This document shows positions 8,684 to 17,567 of a DNA stretch of 64,000 bases, one piece after another. Location of the stretch: assembly GCA_944321945.1 (NCBI GenBank), contig CALUNE010000005.1:62001-126000 (forward strand), written 5' to 3'. The notes under the pieces are model-generated. The model was given only the letters and a program-made list of their open reading frames with translations, was not told where the DNA came from and ran no database searches. Position numbers and translations under genes: made by a program. The DNA comes from an uncultured Alistipes sp. GTDB lineage: Bacteria > Bacteroidota > Bacteroidia > Bacteroidales > Rikenellaceae. The stretch's first letter is position 1. Every line of letters starts with the position of its first letter.

Positions 8684-9223
8684 TTATTTTTTTACCAGCA
8701 GGAGTCCTTCGTACTCCATGCGGTAGCTTCCGAGTTTGGGTACGCTGCACGTGAAGGCCATGCGGCAGATGATGTCGTTGACTGAGCCCGCGACTCCGGT
8801 AAGCGTGTAGGCGGGCATGTCCTGGTAGCTGTAACCGCCGCCCTCCTGATTCGGGAGCCGGACCTGCGGTATGAGGCTCTCCGATGCGAAGGTGAGCGAA
8901 GCCCCCTCGCCTCCGGTGTAGGGGATGCGGAAGATGCGCATATCCAGTTGAGGCATCTTTTCGGCAAAACGCGTCTGGTGCATGTAGATGACCAGCGTCT
9001 CGCCGCCGCCGGCGAATTCGAACCAGGCTTCCGGGTCTGTGAAGACGTTGCCCTCCGAATCGGTCACCTTGGCTGTTCCGTAGAAGTGCATGTTCCGTCC
9101 GGAGTAGATGCCATTCACAATCTCGGGGTTGCTCGAGGCGTACTGGACGCCTTCGTCGGCTTCGTCGTTGCAGGCGGCCAGCGCAAGGGCCGTCAGGCTC
9201 ATCAGCAGCAGTTTTTTCAGCAT
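8684..9223 (-). CDS. Small lipoprotein coupled to a TonB receptor
   Basis: A 179-residue secreted lipoprotein of unknown function. The signal peptide ends in the lipobox ALAAC (Cys18), followed by an acidic stretch. The mature part is rich in alternating hydrophobic and polar segments and aromatic residues, which suggests an all-beta, possibly calycin-like, fold; this is a guess from composition. It starts one base after the stop of the TonB-dependent receptor (TAA-C-ATG), so translation is almost surely coupled. By analogy with surface lipoproteins paired with TonB receptors, it may bind the receptor's ligand. Confidence 0.75.
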   Translation of the reverse strand: MLKKLLLMSLTALALAACNDEADEGVQYASSNPEIVNGIYSGRNMHFYGTAKVTDSEGNVFTDPEAWFEFAGGGETLVIYMHQTRFAEKMPQLDMRIFRIPYTGGEGASLTFASESLIPQVRLPNQEGGGYSYQDMPAYTLTGVAGSVNDIICRMAFTCSVPKLGSYRMEYEGLLLVKK

Positions 9224-9224
9224 G

Positions 9225-11555
9225 TTAATCGATGTTAAGGGTTAGTGTGAGGCCGAAGGTCCGGGGGCGTCCGCACTGGACGAACTCGTGACCGATCGAC
9301 TTGAAATAGAAGACATTGTAAACCGATCCGGTGAGGTTGCGGCCCCACACGCCGATCGACCAGCGGCGGTGTTCGAACCGGATCGAGGCGTCGACGAGCG
9401 CGTAGAAAGGCTCCGTGAGCGAATTCTGCTCGTTCCACGCGATGGGTCCGGCCCCTTCGACGCCGGCCTGTACGACTACCTCACCCAGCCATTCGATTCC
9501 GGTCGGGCGGCTCCACGTGGCGCGGGCCGAGAGGGTATGCTGCGGAGCGTAGGGGATGCGTCGTCCGGCGTAGTCTTCCGTGCCGCTGCGGTAGCGCACG
9601 AACCGTGCGTCGGTGTATCCCCAGGCGACGTTCAGCGTCAGATCGTGCGTGGGCGAGGCCTGCAGCGAGAGTTCGGCGCCGCGGCTGCGCGAGTGTCCGG
9701 CGTTGGCCATCATGCGCCCCGTGGCCTGGCCTTCGGGGAAGACGGTCAGCTGCTGGTCGCTCACCTCGATCCAGAACAGTGCGAAATCGCCCCGCACGGC
9801 GCCGTCGAGGCATGAGAAGTGGCCGCCGAACTCGAAGTTCCAGCTGTACTCCGGGCGGTAGGACATTCGTTCCGACGACTGTTCGCCCGCGCCCGAGAGC
9901 ATGGCGTTCTGGAGCCGCTCCTGAAGCAGGTCCGAGAACAGCTGCGTATTGAATCCGCCGGACTTGCTCCCGCGGGCAATGGAGAGATAGAGATTGCGCA
10001 TCGGGTCGAAGGCGTAGAGCGCCGTGACCTTGGGCAGCACCTCGAAGTAGGTGTTCGACAGACGGTCCGTGTCGTCGATGGCGATGTGATGAGCCGACGG
10101 TTTGCCGCCAGAGATGCTCAGCGTGTAGTCGAGATCCGCCTGGCTGTGGTATTGCAGCTGCGTGCGCTCCAGATCGACGCGCACCCCGGCCGTCAGCAGC
10201 CAGCGGCCCAGCCGGAGCCGCGATTCGTGATAGAGGGCCGCGCCCCACGTCGGGTTGCGGAACGCCGAGAGCAGCGGCAGTTCGTCGGCCTCGATGCCGT
10301 AGCGGAGCAGATCGGGCATGCGGTTGGCGTTGTCGAGGATCAACCGTTCGATGCCCGTGCGTTTGAAAGTCACCGGCGCCTCCATCCGCTGGTGGCGGTA
10401 GAAGGCAAAGGCTCCGACGAGCCATCCGTAACGCTCCTCGCCCCGCGAACGGAGGATCAGATCCTCGCTCAGCGCGTGTTCGCGCACGGACTGGCGCAGC
10501 GTGAAGTAGGAGAGCGGCGTGAAATCCTGATCGAGCGTCATCGCATCGTCGAGATACTGCCAGGCGGTGATCGACGAGAGGCTGTAACGCTCCCGGTCGA
10601 GGCGCAGCGTCAGACCGTCGCTGATCGTCGTGCGCCGGTAACCGCTCGGATCGTTGTAGGCGATCTGTCCGGGGCGGAGTACCGTTTCGCCCTCTTCGAC
10701 GATCGCTTCGCCGGCGTAGGCGTAGGGGTAGCCGCCCTGTTCGAGGCGTGCGAGCGAGAGCGTGTTGTCGAGCCTCAGTCCGCGGCCGTTGTCCCACTGC
10801 ATCTTCCAGCGGCCGCCGGCCTGCCACTCCCGGTCGCACGTGCGGTGCGTGTATTCGTTTTCGAAGAATCCGTCCGAACGCGTGTAGAAGCCCGTGACGG
10901 AGAATCCCACGTCGGGACGGGGGCGGTAGTAGGTCGAGGCCTTCAGCCGCAGGGTGTTGCCGCTTCCGTACTCGGCCAGCAGCCGCACCCCTTCGTAGGT
11001 GAGGGGCGAGAGCGTGTGGATGTTCACCACCCCGCCCATCGTGTTGCGGCCGTAGAGCGTCGACTGCGGGCCGCGCAGCACCTCGATGCGTTCGATGTCG
11101 GCCAGCTCCGTATCGAAGGCGTTCTTGTTCATCAGCGGGACGTTGTCGACGTTGACGCCGATGACGGGCTGGTCGATCCGAGCGCCGAGCCCCCGCACGT
11201 AGATCGACGAGGTCATGCGTGAACCGTAGTCCGGGGCGTGGAGGTTGGGCACCGCGGCTGCGATCTGCTTGAGGGCCGAGATGCCGCCGCGTTCGACCTC
11301 CCGGCTGCCGAGGATCGACGACGCCACGGCCGTCGAACGCAGCACGGGCCCCTGCTTGATGGCCGTCACCTGTACGCGGTCGACCGTGATCGTCGTGTCG
11401 GCCGCGCCGGTTTCGGCCGCCTCTTGGGACATCGTTCTGGCGGCCTCGGAGGTTATTCTGACGGCTTCGGATGCCCCTTTTTTGGCTTCGGCGGGCATCG
11501 CGGCCAGGGCGGTGAATCCCGCCATCAGCGGAATGAGAACTCCTCGGATCTGCAT
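9225..11555 (-). CDS. TonB-dependent outer-membrane receptor (siderophore/iron type)
   Basis: Outer-membrane 22-stranded active transporter of 776 residues. A signal peptide (about 1-24) is followed by a short linker and the plug (about 62-170) with VTAIK, YVRGLGARIDQPVIGVNVD, IERIEVLRGPQSTLYGRNT and GGVVNI; the barrel ends in FGLTLTLNID. It has no N-terminal carboxypeptidase-like or SusC domain and no SusD partner, so it is more like iron-complex receptors than glycan transporters. The ligand is unknown. The open frame runs far upstream over rlmH and luxR; the ATG at 11555 directly before the signal peptide is the right start. A LuxR-type regulator lies just upstream. Confidence 0.9.
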   Translation of the reverse strand: MQIRGVLIPLMAGFTALAAMPAEAKKGASEAVRITSEAARTMSQEAAETGAADTTITVDRVQVTAIKQGPVLRSTAVASSILGSREVERGGISALKQIAAAVPNLHAPDYGSRMTSSIYVRGLGARIDQPVIGVNVDNVPLMNKNAFDTELADIERIEVLRGPQSTLYGRNTMGGVVNIHTLSPLTYEGVRLLAEYGSGNTLRLKASTYYRPRPDVGFSVTGFYTRSDGFFENEYTHRTCDREWQAGGRWKMQWDNGRGLRLDNTLSLARLEQGGYPYAYAGEAIVEEGETVLRPGQIAYNDPSGYRRTTISDGLTLRLDRERYSLSSITAWQYLDDAMTLDQDFTPLSYFTLRQSVREHALSEDLILRSRGEERYGWLVGAFAFYRHQRMEAPVTFKRTGIERLILDNANRMPDLLRYGIEADELPLLSAFRNPTWGAALYHESRLRLGRWLLTAGVRVDLERTQLQYHSQADLDYTLSISGGKPSAHHIAIDDTDRLSNTYFEVLPKVTALYAFDPMRNLYLSIARGSKSGGFNTQLFSDLLQERLQNAMLSGAGEQSSERMSYRPEYSWNFEFGGHFSCLDGAVRGDFALFWIEVSDQQLTVFPEGQATGRMMANAGHSRSRGAELSLQASPTHDLTLNVAWGYTDARFVRYRSGTEDYAGRRIPYAPQHTLSARATWSRPTGIEWLGEVVVQAGVEGAGPIAWNEQNSLTEPFYALVDASIRFEHRRWSIGVWGRNLTGSVYNVFYFKSIGHEFVQCGRPRTFGLTLTLNID

Positions 11556-11585
11556 CGTCTGTTCGGGTTTTGTGCTTTCCGGCTG

Positions 11586-11617
11586 CAAAGTAACGGCACG
11601 GCGCGCAAAGCTGCAAT
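11586..11617 (-). promoter_or_regulatory. Probable promoter of the TonB receptor gene
   Basis: On the minus strand ATTG, 20 bases, then TTACTTTG: one mismatch in each box of the TTTG/TAnnTTTG consensus, with the -7 box 30 bases before the ATG. Confidence 0.45.
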
Positions 11618-11668
11618 CCTTATTTATGAGGAGCGGACGAAGCGTGTGTATGGGGTTTGGTCGGGGGG

Positions 11669-12244
11669 TCATAGCTCGTCGGGGTCGATCAGACCGGAGG
11701 TCAGGGCATGGATCGTCAGGCCGGCAGTGGTGCGGATGCCGAGTTTTTCCGAGAGGTTGCGCCGGTGGGTGATGACCGTCGTCAGGCTGATTTCGAGCCG
11801 GTCGGCAATCTCCTTGTTGAGGTATCCGCGGGCGATGAGCGTCAGCACCTCGGTTTCGCGCTCCGAGAGGGGACGCTTCGGCTCCGTGCGGGCTGCGAGC
11901 CGGTGTTCGGGGCGGCGGACCTGCTGCTGCATGCGGAGCAGGGCGTGGACGAACGTCTCCTCGTCGGTGTCGACATCGAGCCAGTGCATGCCCGGGCACG
12001 GGTGGCCATTGGTCAGCACGATGGTCCGGCGGCTGCGTTCGCGGAAGAAGTCGGCGTGGGCCGCAAAAAGCGATGCCGTGACGAAGCAGTGGATGAAGCG
12101 GTCGGGATCGGCCTCCAGGTATGCGCGGAAACTCCGCAGCACGACCGTCTCGGCCTGCGGCACGACCCGTTCGAGAATCGAGCGCAACCCCGCACCCACC
12201 AGTACGTGGGGTGTCAGAACGGCTATTGCGGGGGTTGGCTGCAT
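11669..12244 (-). CDS. LuxR-family response-regulator-like transcription factor
   Basis: A 191-residue DNA-binding regulator. The C-terminal ~65 residues form a LuxR helix-turn-helix: LSERETEVLTLIARGYLNKEI followed by the recognition helix around ISLTTVITHRRNLSEKLG. The N-terminal ~110 residues look like a receiver domain that has lost the usual paired acidic residues and phospho-Asp context, so it may not be phosphorylated. It lies 15 bases after rlmH and directly upstream of the TonB receptor and lipoprotein, its most likely targets. No sensor kinase is adjacent. Confidence 0.82.
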   Translation of the reverse strand: MQPTPAIAVLTPHVLVGAGLRSILERVVPQAETVVLRSFRAYLEADPDRFIHCFVTASLFAAHADFFRERSRRTIVLTNGHPCPGMHWLDVDTDEETFVHALLRMQQQVRRPEHRLAARTEPKRPLSERETEVLTLIARGYLNKEIADRLEISLTTVITHRRNLSEKLGIRTTAGLTIHALTSGLIDPDEL

Positions 12245-12259
12245 CGCTATTCGTGATCG

Positions 12260-12733
12260 CTATTCGTGGTGGTAGGGCTCGTTGTTCAGAATGGTGAAGG
12301 CGCGGTAGATCTGTTCGGCGAAGATCGCCCGCACGATCTGGTGGGAAAAGGTCATGCGCGAGAGCGACAGCCGGGCGTCGGCCCGGGCATAGACCTCGTC
12401 GGAGAATCCGTAGGGGCCTCCGATGACCAGCACCAGGCGTTTCAGACCGCTGTTCAGCCGCTTCTGCAGCCACAGGGCGAACTCCACCGAGCGATATTCC
12501 GTGCCGCGTTCGTCGAGCAGCGTGACGTAGTCGCCGTCGGCTATCTGGCGCAGGATGGCTTCGCCTTCGGACGTGCGTTGCTGCTTGACGCTCAGGCTTT
12601 TCGTGTTGCGCACGTCGGGCAGCGTCGTCACCGCGAACCGGCAGTAGTGGTTCACCCGCCGGGCGTAGAGCTCGACCAGCGAGGCAATCTCCTTCGAGTC
12701 GGTCTTGCCGATGACGATCAGTTCGATGTTCAT
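12260..12733 (-). CDS. rlmH: 23S rRNA (pseudouridine1915-N3)-methyltransferase
   Basis: SPOUT-class SAM-dependent enzyme that methylates pseudouridine 1915 in 23S rRNA helix 69. The 157 residues match the family: N-terminus MNIELIVIGKT, then the knotted SAM-binding region LVLVIGGPYGFSDEV and the C-terminal LSRMTFSHQIVRAIFAEQIYRA and YHHE. The ATG at 12733 is chosen; the frame continues to 12856 but only overlaps the previous gene. It starts 5 bases after the stop of the GH2-like gene, so it depends on that gene's promoter. Confidence 0.96.
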   Translation of the reverse strand: MNIELIVIGKTDSKEIASLVELYARRVNHYCRFAVTTLPDVRNTKSLSVKQQRTSEGEAILRQIADGDYVTLLDERGTEYRSVEFALWLQKRLNSGLKRLVLVIGGPYGFSDEVYARADARLSLSRMTFSHQIVRAIFAEQIYRAFTILNNEPYHHE

Positions 12734-12738
12734 GGTGT

Positions 12739-14076
12739 TCAGAGGTCGCTGTTCCACTCGCCGCCGGCATCGGAGTAGATGACCGGGCGTGCCTTTTCGA
12801 CCGACTTGAGCCATTCGTAGGCTTTGTACATGTTGTAGCCGTTGCCCGAGGGGCATCCCAGGTCGTAGGCCACCACGCAGGTGAAGTTACGCGAACGGTA
12901 GTACATCGACTTCACGCGTTCGAGGTATTCGTCGACCAGCCGCGGGTCGTTCGACGGCGTACCGCCCACCCGGCGGTCATCGCGCCGGTCGGGGGCGTCG
13001 ATCGCCGCACGGTCGATGACGTAGAGTCCCAGCTGATCGCACAGTTCGTAGAACCACACCGGTTGCGGATAGCTCGGACAGATCGTATTCTTGCCCTTGG
13101 CCTTCAGCGCCTTGAGCTCCGAGAGGGTGGTTTTGCGGTCGGCGGCGGCGTTGTATTCGGCCCTGACCGTCTTGAGTTCCTTGCCCAGGCGCATCAGCCG
13201 GCCGTCGATGAGTTCCGTCTTGCCGAATCCCACCTTCAGGGGCATGTACTCCTTGTAGACGCCGTTGCGGCGCGTGAAGAGCATCACGCTGTAGAGGGGC
13301 GGGTTCTTGGCGGAGGCCTCCCATTTGTTGTCGTAGGTGTGGTAGATCAGCGGCGTGTAGCGCACCGTGTCGGTCGACCGGCCGGGGATGGTGACCTCCG
13401 TCATGTTGAATTCGAGCAGTTTGCCCTGCGGCGAGTAGATGTCGTATCCGACGGTGACCGGTTCGTCGTAGTTGTAGGCGTTGCAGGCGATGATCTTCAG
13501 GTCGAGCATGCCGAAATCGCGGCCCAGTGTGTCGGGCACCAGTGCGATCTCGAAATCGGCGATCGACCGGCGGTTCTGATAATAGAGGTAGCTGTTTTCG
13601 AAGATCGGGCGACGGACGCCCTCTCCGTCGATGGGCATGCGGCGGGCATGCATCAGTACGCGGAAGTTGTTGACACCCTGGCGCACGTAGGGGGTCAGAT
13701 CGAACTCCGAGGGGGTCAGCGGATCGTTCACCTCGGCCACCTGCCGGTCGTTGAGCCACAGCGAGTACCCGGTGCCGGGGTTTTCGAGGTGGAGGAAGAC
13801 GCGTCCGTCGGTCCAGGCGAACGGAATGTCGATCTTGGCGCCGTAGAAGGCGCTGATCTCACCCACCGATTCGGTGATCAGTTCCGGACGGAAGGCCATC
13901 CAGTAGCCGCCGGCTTCGCGGTTGCGGGCATCGGCGTCGTGGCGGGCGTCGTAGGGGACCACCTCCGTGCGGTAGATTCGTCCGCCCTCGGCCAGGGGGG
14001 CGGGATCGGAGGTCTGCTGGGCCGCGGCCGCCAGGGTGCAGGCTGTCAGGGCAGCCGTCCATATCGTTCGTTTCAT
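12739..14076 (-). CDS. Truncated, probably inactive GH2-like (beta-galactosidase-fold) secreted protein
   Basis: A 445-residue exported protein (signal peptide about 1-20) that follows the GH2 plan: sugar-binding jelly roll (about 50-190), Ig-like domain (about 200-300), then only the first part of the TIM barrel. Residues normally conserved are altered. The SHYP-type His segment reads CPSYPQP, the Glu of the strand before it is Arg (YVIDRAAI), and the acid/base loop, usually LGNESG, reads LGCPSG near 406-411. The chain ends at the RPVIYS strand, before the nucleophile. It keeps a clean frame, signal peptide and promoter, so it looks like a retained pseudoenzyme rather than a decaying gene. 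First gene of a run with rlmH. Confidence 0.78.
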   Translation of the reverse strand: MKRTIWTAALTACTLAAAAQQTSDPAPLAEGGRIYRTEVVPYDARHDADARNREAGGYWMAFRPELITESVGEISAFYGAKIDIPFAWTDGRVFLHLENPGTGYSLWLNDRQVAEVNDPLTPSEFDLTPYVRQGVNNFRVLMHARRMPIDGEGVRRPIFENSYLYYQNRRSIADFEIALVPDTLGRDFGMLDLKIIACNAYNYDEPVTVGYDIYSPQGKLLEFNMTEVTIPGRSTDTVRYTPLIYHTYDNKWEASAKNPPLYSVMLFTRRNGVYKEYMPLKVGFGKTELIDGRLMRLGKELKTVRAEYNAAADRKTTLSELKALKAKGKNTICPSYPQPVWFYELCDQLGLYVIDRAAIDAPDRRDDRRVGGTPSNDPRLVDEYLERVKSMYYRSRNFTCVVAYDLGCPSGNGYNMYKAYEWLKSVEKARPVIYSDAGGEWNSDL

Positions 14077-14101
14077 CGTGTGCTGGGATATATAACTCGG
14101 A

Positions 14102-14132
14102 CAAAGGTACTTTTTTTTTGTCAAATCGCAAA
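14102..14132 (-). promoter_or_regulatory. Promoter of the GH2-like/rlmH unit
   Basis: Minus strand TTTG (14129-14132), 19 bases, TACCTTTG (14102-14109): a full match to the Bacteroidetes consensus, 25 bases before the ATG. It overlaps the divergent asnS promoter. Confidence 0.75.
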
Positions 14133-14147
14133 TAATGGCTAACTTTG
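14117..14147 (+). promoter_or_regulatory. Promoter of asnS
   Basis: TTTG (14117-14120), 19 bases, TAACTTTG (14140-14147): a full consensus match, 32 bases before the asnS ATG. Its -33 box lies inside the divergent promoter. Confidence 0.8.
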
Positions 14148-14179
14148 GCAATTCGGAAAAACGTGTGAACTGAAATCCT

Positions 14180-15568
14180 ATGAAAACGCAGAGAATCGCA
14201 GAAATCCTCAAATCGGGAGTCGTGGATACCGACATCGTCGTCAAAGGCTGGGTGCGCACCAAGCGCGGCAACAAGAACGTGGCGTTCATCGCCCTGAACG
14301 ATGGGTCGTGCGTAAACAACATACAGGTAGTGGTCGATCTGTCGAAGATCACCGAAGAGCAGTTGAAACCCATCACCACGGGTGCCTGCATCCGGGTCGA
14401 CGGACGGCTGGTGGCTTCGCCCGGCGCCGGTCAGGGTGTCGAGGTCCAGGCCGAACGGATCGAGATCTACGGCACGGCCGATCCCGATACCTATCCCCTT
14501 CAGAAGAAGGGCCACTCGCTCGAGTTCCTGCGTGACATCGCCTACCTGCGCCCGCGTACCAATACGTTCGGCGCCGTGCTGCGTATCCGTCACGCCATGG
14601 CCTACGCCATCCACGAGTATTTCAACAAGAACGGATTCTACTACTTCCATACGCCGATCATCACCGCTTCGGACTGCGAAGGGGCCGGCGCCATGTTCCA
14701 GGTGACGACGCTCGACCTGGAGAACCTGCCCCGCAACGAGCAGGGCAAGGTCGACTATACGAAGGACTTCTTCGGCAAGTCGTGCAATCTGACCGTCTCG
14801 GGTCAGCTCGAAGGCGAGCTGGGCGCCCTGTCACTGGGCCGCATCTACACCTTCGGCCCGACGTTCCGCGCCGAGAATTCCAATACGCCGCGCCATGCCT
14901 CGGAGTTCTGGATGATCGAACCCGAAGCGGCGTTCTACGATCTGGAGGATGACATGGAACTGGCCGAGGACTTCCTCAAATACCTGATCCAGTATGCGCT
15001 GGACAACTGCAAGGAGGACCTCGAATTCATGAACAAGATGTGGGACAAGGGGCTGATCGACCGGCTCAAGTTCGTGCTCCACAACGACTTCAAGCGTCTT
15101 GACTACACCGAGGGTATCGAAATCCTCAAGGCGTCGGGCCGCAAGTTCGAATTCCCGTGCGACTGGGGCTGCGACTTGCAGTCGGAGCACGAGCGCTACC
15201 TGGTCGAGGAGCACTTCAAGCGCCCGGTGATCCTGATCAACTATCCGAAGGACATCAAGGCCTTCTACATGAAGCAGAACGACGACGGCAAGACCGTACG
15301 CGCCATGGATGTCCTCTTCCCGGGCATCGGCGAGATCATCGGCGGCTCGGAGCGCGAGGCCGACTACGAGAAGCTGAACCGCCGCGTCAAGGAGCTCGGC
15401 ATGAACGAACGCGAACTGTGGTGGTACCTCGATACGCGCCGCTGGGGATCGGCTCCCCACTCGGGCTTCGGACTGGGATTCGACCGTCTGCTGCTGTTCG
15501 TGACCGGTCTGACCAACATCCGCGACGTACAGCCCTTCCCGCGTACGCCGCTGCACGCCGATTTCTAA
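14180..15568 (+). CDS. asnS: Asparaginyl-tRNA synthetase
   Basis: Class IIb aminoacyl-tRNA synthetase that charges tRNA-Asn. The 462 residues are the normal size. An N-terminal OB-fold anticodon-binding domain (about 1-115) includes [20 protein letters not shown]; the catalytic domain has motif 2 around [20 protein letters not shown] and motif 3 [14 protein letters not shown] near the C-terminus. It stands alone with its own promoter, divergent from the GH2-like gene, and about 300 bases from rpoN. Confidence 0.98.
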   Translation: MKTQRIAEILKSGVVDTDIVVKGWVRTKRGNKNVAFIALNDGSCVNNIQVVVDLSKITEEQLKPITTGACIRVDGRLVASPGAGQGVEVQAERIEIYGTADPDTYPLQKKGHSLEFLRDIAYLRPRTNTFGAVLRIRHAMAYAIHEYFNKNGFYYFHTPIITASDCEGAGAMFQVTTLDLENLPRNEQGKVDYTKDFFGKSCNLTVSGQLEGELGALSLGRIYTFGPTFRAENSNTPRHASEFWMIEPEAAFYDLEDDMELAEDFLKYLIQYALDNCKEDLEFMNKMWDKGLIDRLKFVLHNDFKRLDYTEGIEILKASGRKFEFPCDWGCDLQSEHERYLVEEHFKRPVILINYPKDIKAFYMKQNDDGKTVRAMDVLFPGIGEIIGGSEREADYEKLNRRVKELGMNERELWWYLDTRRWGSAPHSGFGLGFDRLLLFVTGLTNIRDVQPFPRTPLHADF

Positions 15569-15874
15569 CCGAACGCCTGCCCGCGTAGCCCGGCGGATGC
15601 CTGCGACGGTCGTCCTCCGGGGACGTGGAGTGCCGGCCGGATGTGCACGGCGTCCGGGGGCAGCTCCGCGGAACTTGCGGGTCCGGTATTGAGTGCCTTG
15701 AAAGAAGGTAGAGGGGTTGGTCCTTGTGAGCCCCGGTGTGTGAGGGGAATGCCGCTTTCGAACGCTGCCGTGTGCGGAACGGTCGACATGCACCTCCCCG
15801 CGAATGTGAGAAAACCCGAACAAACCCGAAATGAAGAGACCAAATGAGAAGGTGATTCTTAATTTGGATTCGAT
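15569..15874. other. GC-rich spacer between asnS and rpoN
   Basis: About 300 bases without a supportable gene or terminator. Near its end there is a small direct repeat (AACCCGAA at about 15813 and 15823). A TTTG-ended near-consensus box ends only 8 bases before the rpoN ATG and is probably not a promoter. Confidence 0.5.
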
Positions 15875-17299
15875 ATGGCAATCAATCAGAAACAGGTACT
15901 GTCGCTTCAACAGAAGCTCTCTCCGCAACAGATTCAGATGATCAAGCTGCTGGAGCTGCCCACCGTGCAGCTCGAACAGCGCATCAAGCAGGAGATCGAG
16001 GACAACATCGTCCTCGAAGAGGAGGACCGCCCGGCCGAGGACGAGGATCAGCAACCGCAGGAGATCTCCGTCGACGAATACCTGCGCGAAGACGACACCC
16101 CCTCCTACAAGAGCCACATCAACAACTTCTCGAAGGACGACAAGCAGCGTCCGGTCTACCTGACCGAGGGCCGCTCGCTGCAGGAGTATCTGGTCGAGCA
16201 GCTGGGCTTCCGCAACCTCTCGGAGCGCGACATGCGTCTGGCGGTCTATCTGGTGGGAAGCCTCGACGAGGACGGCTATCTGCGCCGCGATCTGGAGTCG
16301 GTGGCTGACGACATCGCCTTCACGGTCGGTATCGAGACCTCGGCCGAGGAGTTGGAACGCATCCTGGACATCATCCACGATCTGGAACCGGCCGGCATCG
16401 GAGCCCGCGATCTGCGCGAATGTCTGCTGTTGCAGATCGATCAGCTGCCGCTCAACACGCGTCCCCGCAAACTGGCCCGCAGGATCCTCTCCGACTATTT
16501 CGAGGAGTTCGTCAAGAAGCATTACGAGAAGCTCATCGCCCGGCTGCAGGTCTCGGAGGACGACTTCCGCGAGGCCATTGCCGAGATCAAACGCCTCTCG
16601 CCCAAACCGGGCAATCTCTATGCCGAAGGCGGTACGGATACGACACCTTATATTATTCCGGACTTCATTCTCGACTATCAGGACGGACACTTCAACCTCT
16701 CGATGAATTCGTACAACGTCCCCGAGGTGCGGATCAACCGCCGTTACGTGGAGATGATCCGCGACATGGTCGGTCCGGACGGCAAGGTCAAGGAGCAGGA
16801 CAAGGAGGCGCTGCAGTTCGTCAAGAACAAGATCGATTCGGCGAAGTGGTTCATTTCGGCCATCAAACAGCGTCACGACACGCTGATGCGCACGATGCAG
16901 ACCATCCTCGACTACCAGCAGGAGTATTTCAAGGACGGCGACCGTTCGAAGCTCCGCCCGATGATTCTCAAGGACATCGCCGACCGCACGGGGCTCGACG
17001 TCTCGACCATCTCGCGCGTGGTCAACAGCAAGTATGTGCAGACGCAGTTCGGAATCATTCTGCTCAAGTCGCTCTTCTCGGAGGCGATGCAGACCGAATC
17101 GGGCGAGGAGGTCTCGAGCTACGAGATCAAACACATCCTCCAGCAGTGTATCGACGGCGAGGACAAGCGTCATCCGCTGACGGACGAGACGCTGATGGAC
17201 ATTCTCAATTCGAAGGGATACCGCATTGCCCGGCGTACGGTGGCCAAATACCGGGAGATGCTGGGTATTCCGGTGGCGCGTCTGCGCAAACAGATCTGA
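15875..17299 (+). CDS. rpoN: RNA polymerase sigma-54 factor
   Basis: Alternative sigma factor recognising -24/-12 promoters with the help of AAA+ activators. The 474 residues show all three regions: the glutamine/leucine-rich activator-interacting region (about 5-45, QQKLSPQQIQMIKLLELP), an acidic linker (about 48-75), the core-binding domain, and the C-terminal RpoN box ARRTVAKYRE at about 452-461. No sigma-54 activator is encoded in the window. The downstream PAP2-like gene is separated by a repeat-containing spacer. Confidence 0.98.
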   Translation: MAINQKQVLSLQQKLSPQQIQMIKLLELPTVQLEQRIKQEIEDNIVLEEEDRPAEDEDQQPQEISVDEYLREDDTPSYKSHINNFSKDDKQRPVYLTEGRSLQEYLVEQLGFRNLSERDMRLAVYLVGSLDEDGYLRRDLESVADDIAFTVGIETSAEELERILDIIHDLEPAGIGARDLRECLLLQIDQLPLNTRPRKLARRILSDYFEEFVKKHYEKLIARLQVSEDDFREAIAEIKRLSPKPGNLYAEGGTDTTPYIIPDFILDYQDGHFNLSMNSYNVPEVRINRRYVEMIRDMVGPDGKVKEQDKEALQFVKNKIDSAKWFISAIKQRHDTLMRTMQTILDYQQEYFKDGDRSKLRPMILKDIADRTGLDVSTISRVVNSKYVQTQFGIILLKSLFSEAMQTESGEEVSSYEIKHILQQCIDGEDKRHPLTDETLMDILNSKGYRIARRTVAKYREMLGIPVARLRKQI

Positions 17300-17330
17300 C
17301 CGGGTGCGGCCCGAGGACCGGCAGCGAGCA

Positions 17331-17510
17331 GAAAGTACCGGGGCGGGGATGAAGTACCGGGGCGGGGATGAAGGGCCGGCCGCAAAAATACCGGCAGCAA
17401 GGATGAAGACCCGGGGTGAGAAGAAGGGACGGCGGTGAGCAGGAAGCACCGGAGCGGGGATGAAGGGCCGGCCGCAAAAACACCGGCAGCAAGGATGAAT
17501 ACCCGGCGGC
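17331..17510. repeat. Tandem ~92-bp direct repeats in the spacer after rpoN
   Basis: A block of about 66 bases at 17351-17416 recurs at 17443-17508 with few substitutions; the spacing is 92 bases. Both copies run GAAG(T/C)ACCGG(G/A)GCGGGG then ATGAAGGGCCGGCCGCAAAAA. A truncated extra copy of the first ~18 bases lies at 17333-17350. No open frame uses them convincingly; they end about 60 bases before the next start codon. Confidence 0.85.
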
Positions 17511-17567
17511 ATGAATGCAAGAATGGAAGGTCGGTGCGGGCGTCCTGGATTTTTAAGTGACGAAACG

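Noticed and set aside
11556-12770. A 405-residue N-terminal extension of the TonB receptor
   Set aside because: It overlaps luxR and rlmH out of frame, and a proper signal peptide starts at 11555.
15859-15866. TTAATTTG as the rpoN promoter -7 box
   Set aside because: It has a mismatch and ends 8 bases before the start codon, too close for a normal transcript.
17351-17510. CRISPR-like array
   Set aside because: Only two long units with no unique spacers, and no cas genes are nearby.
14831-17512. An 893-codon minus-strand frame with a repetitive Pro/Phe/Cys-rich start
   Set aside because: The repeats are the translated intergenic minisatellite; the rest is antisense to rpoN and asnS.
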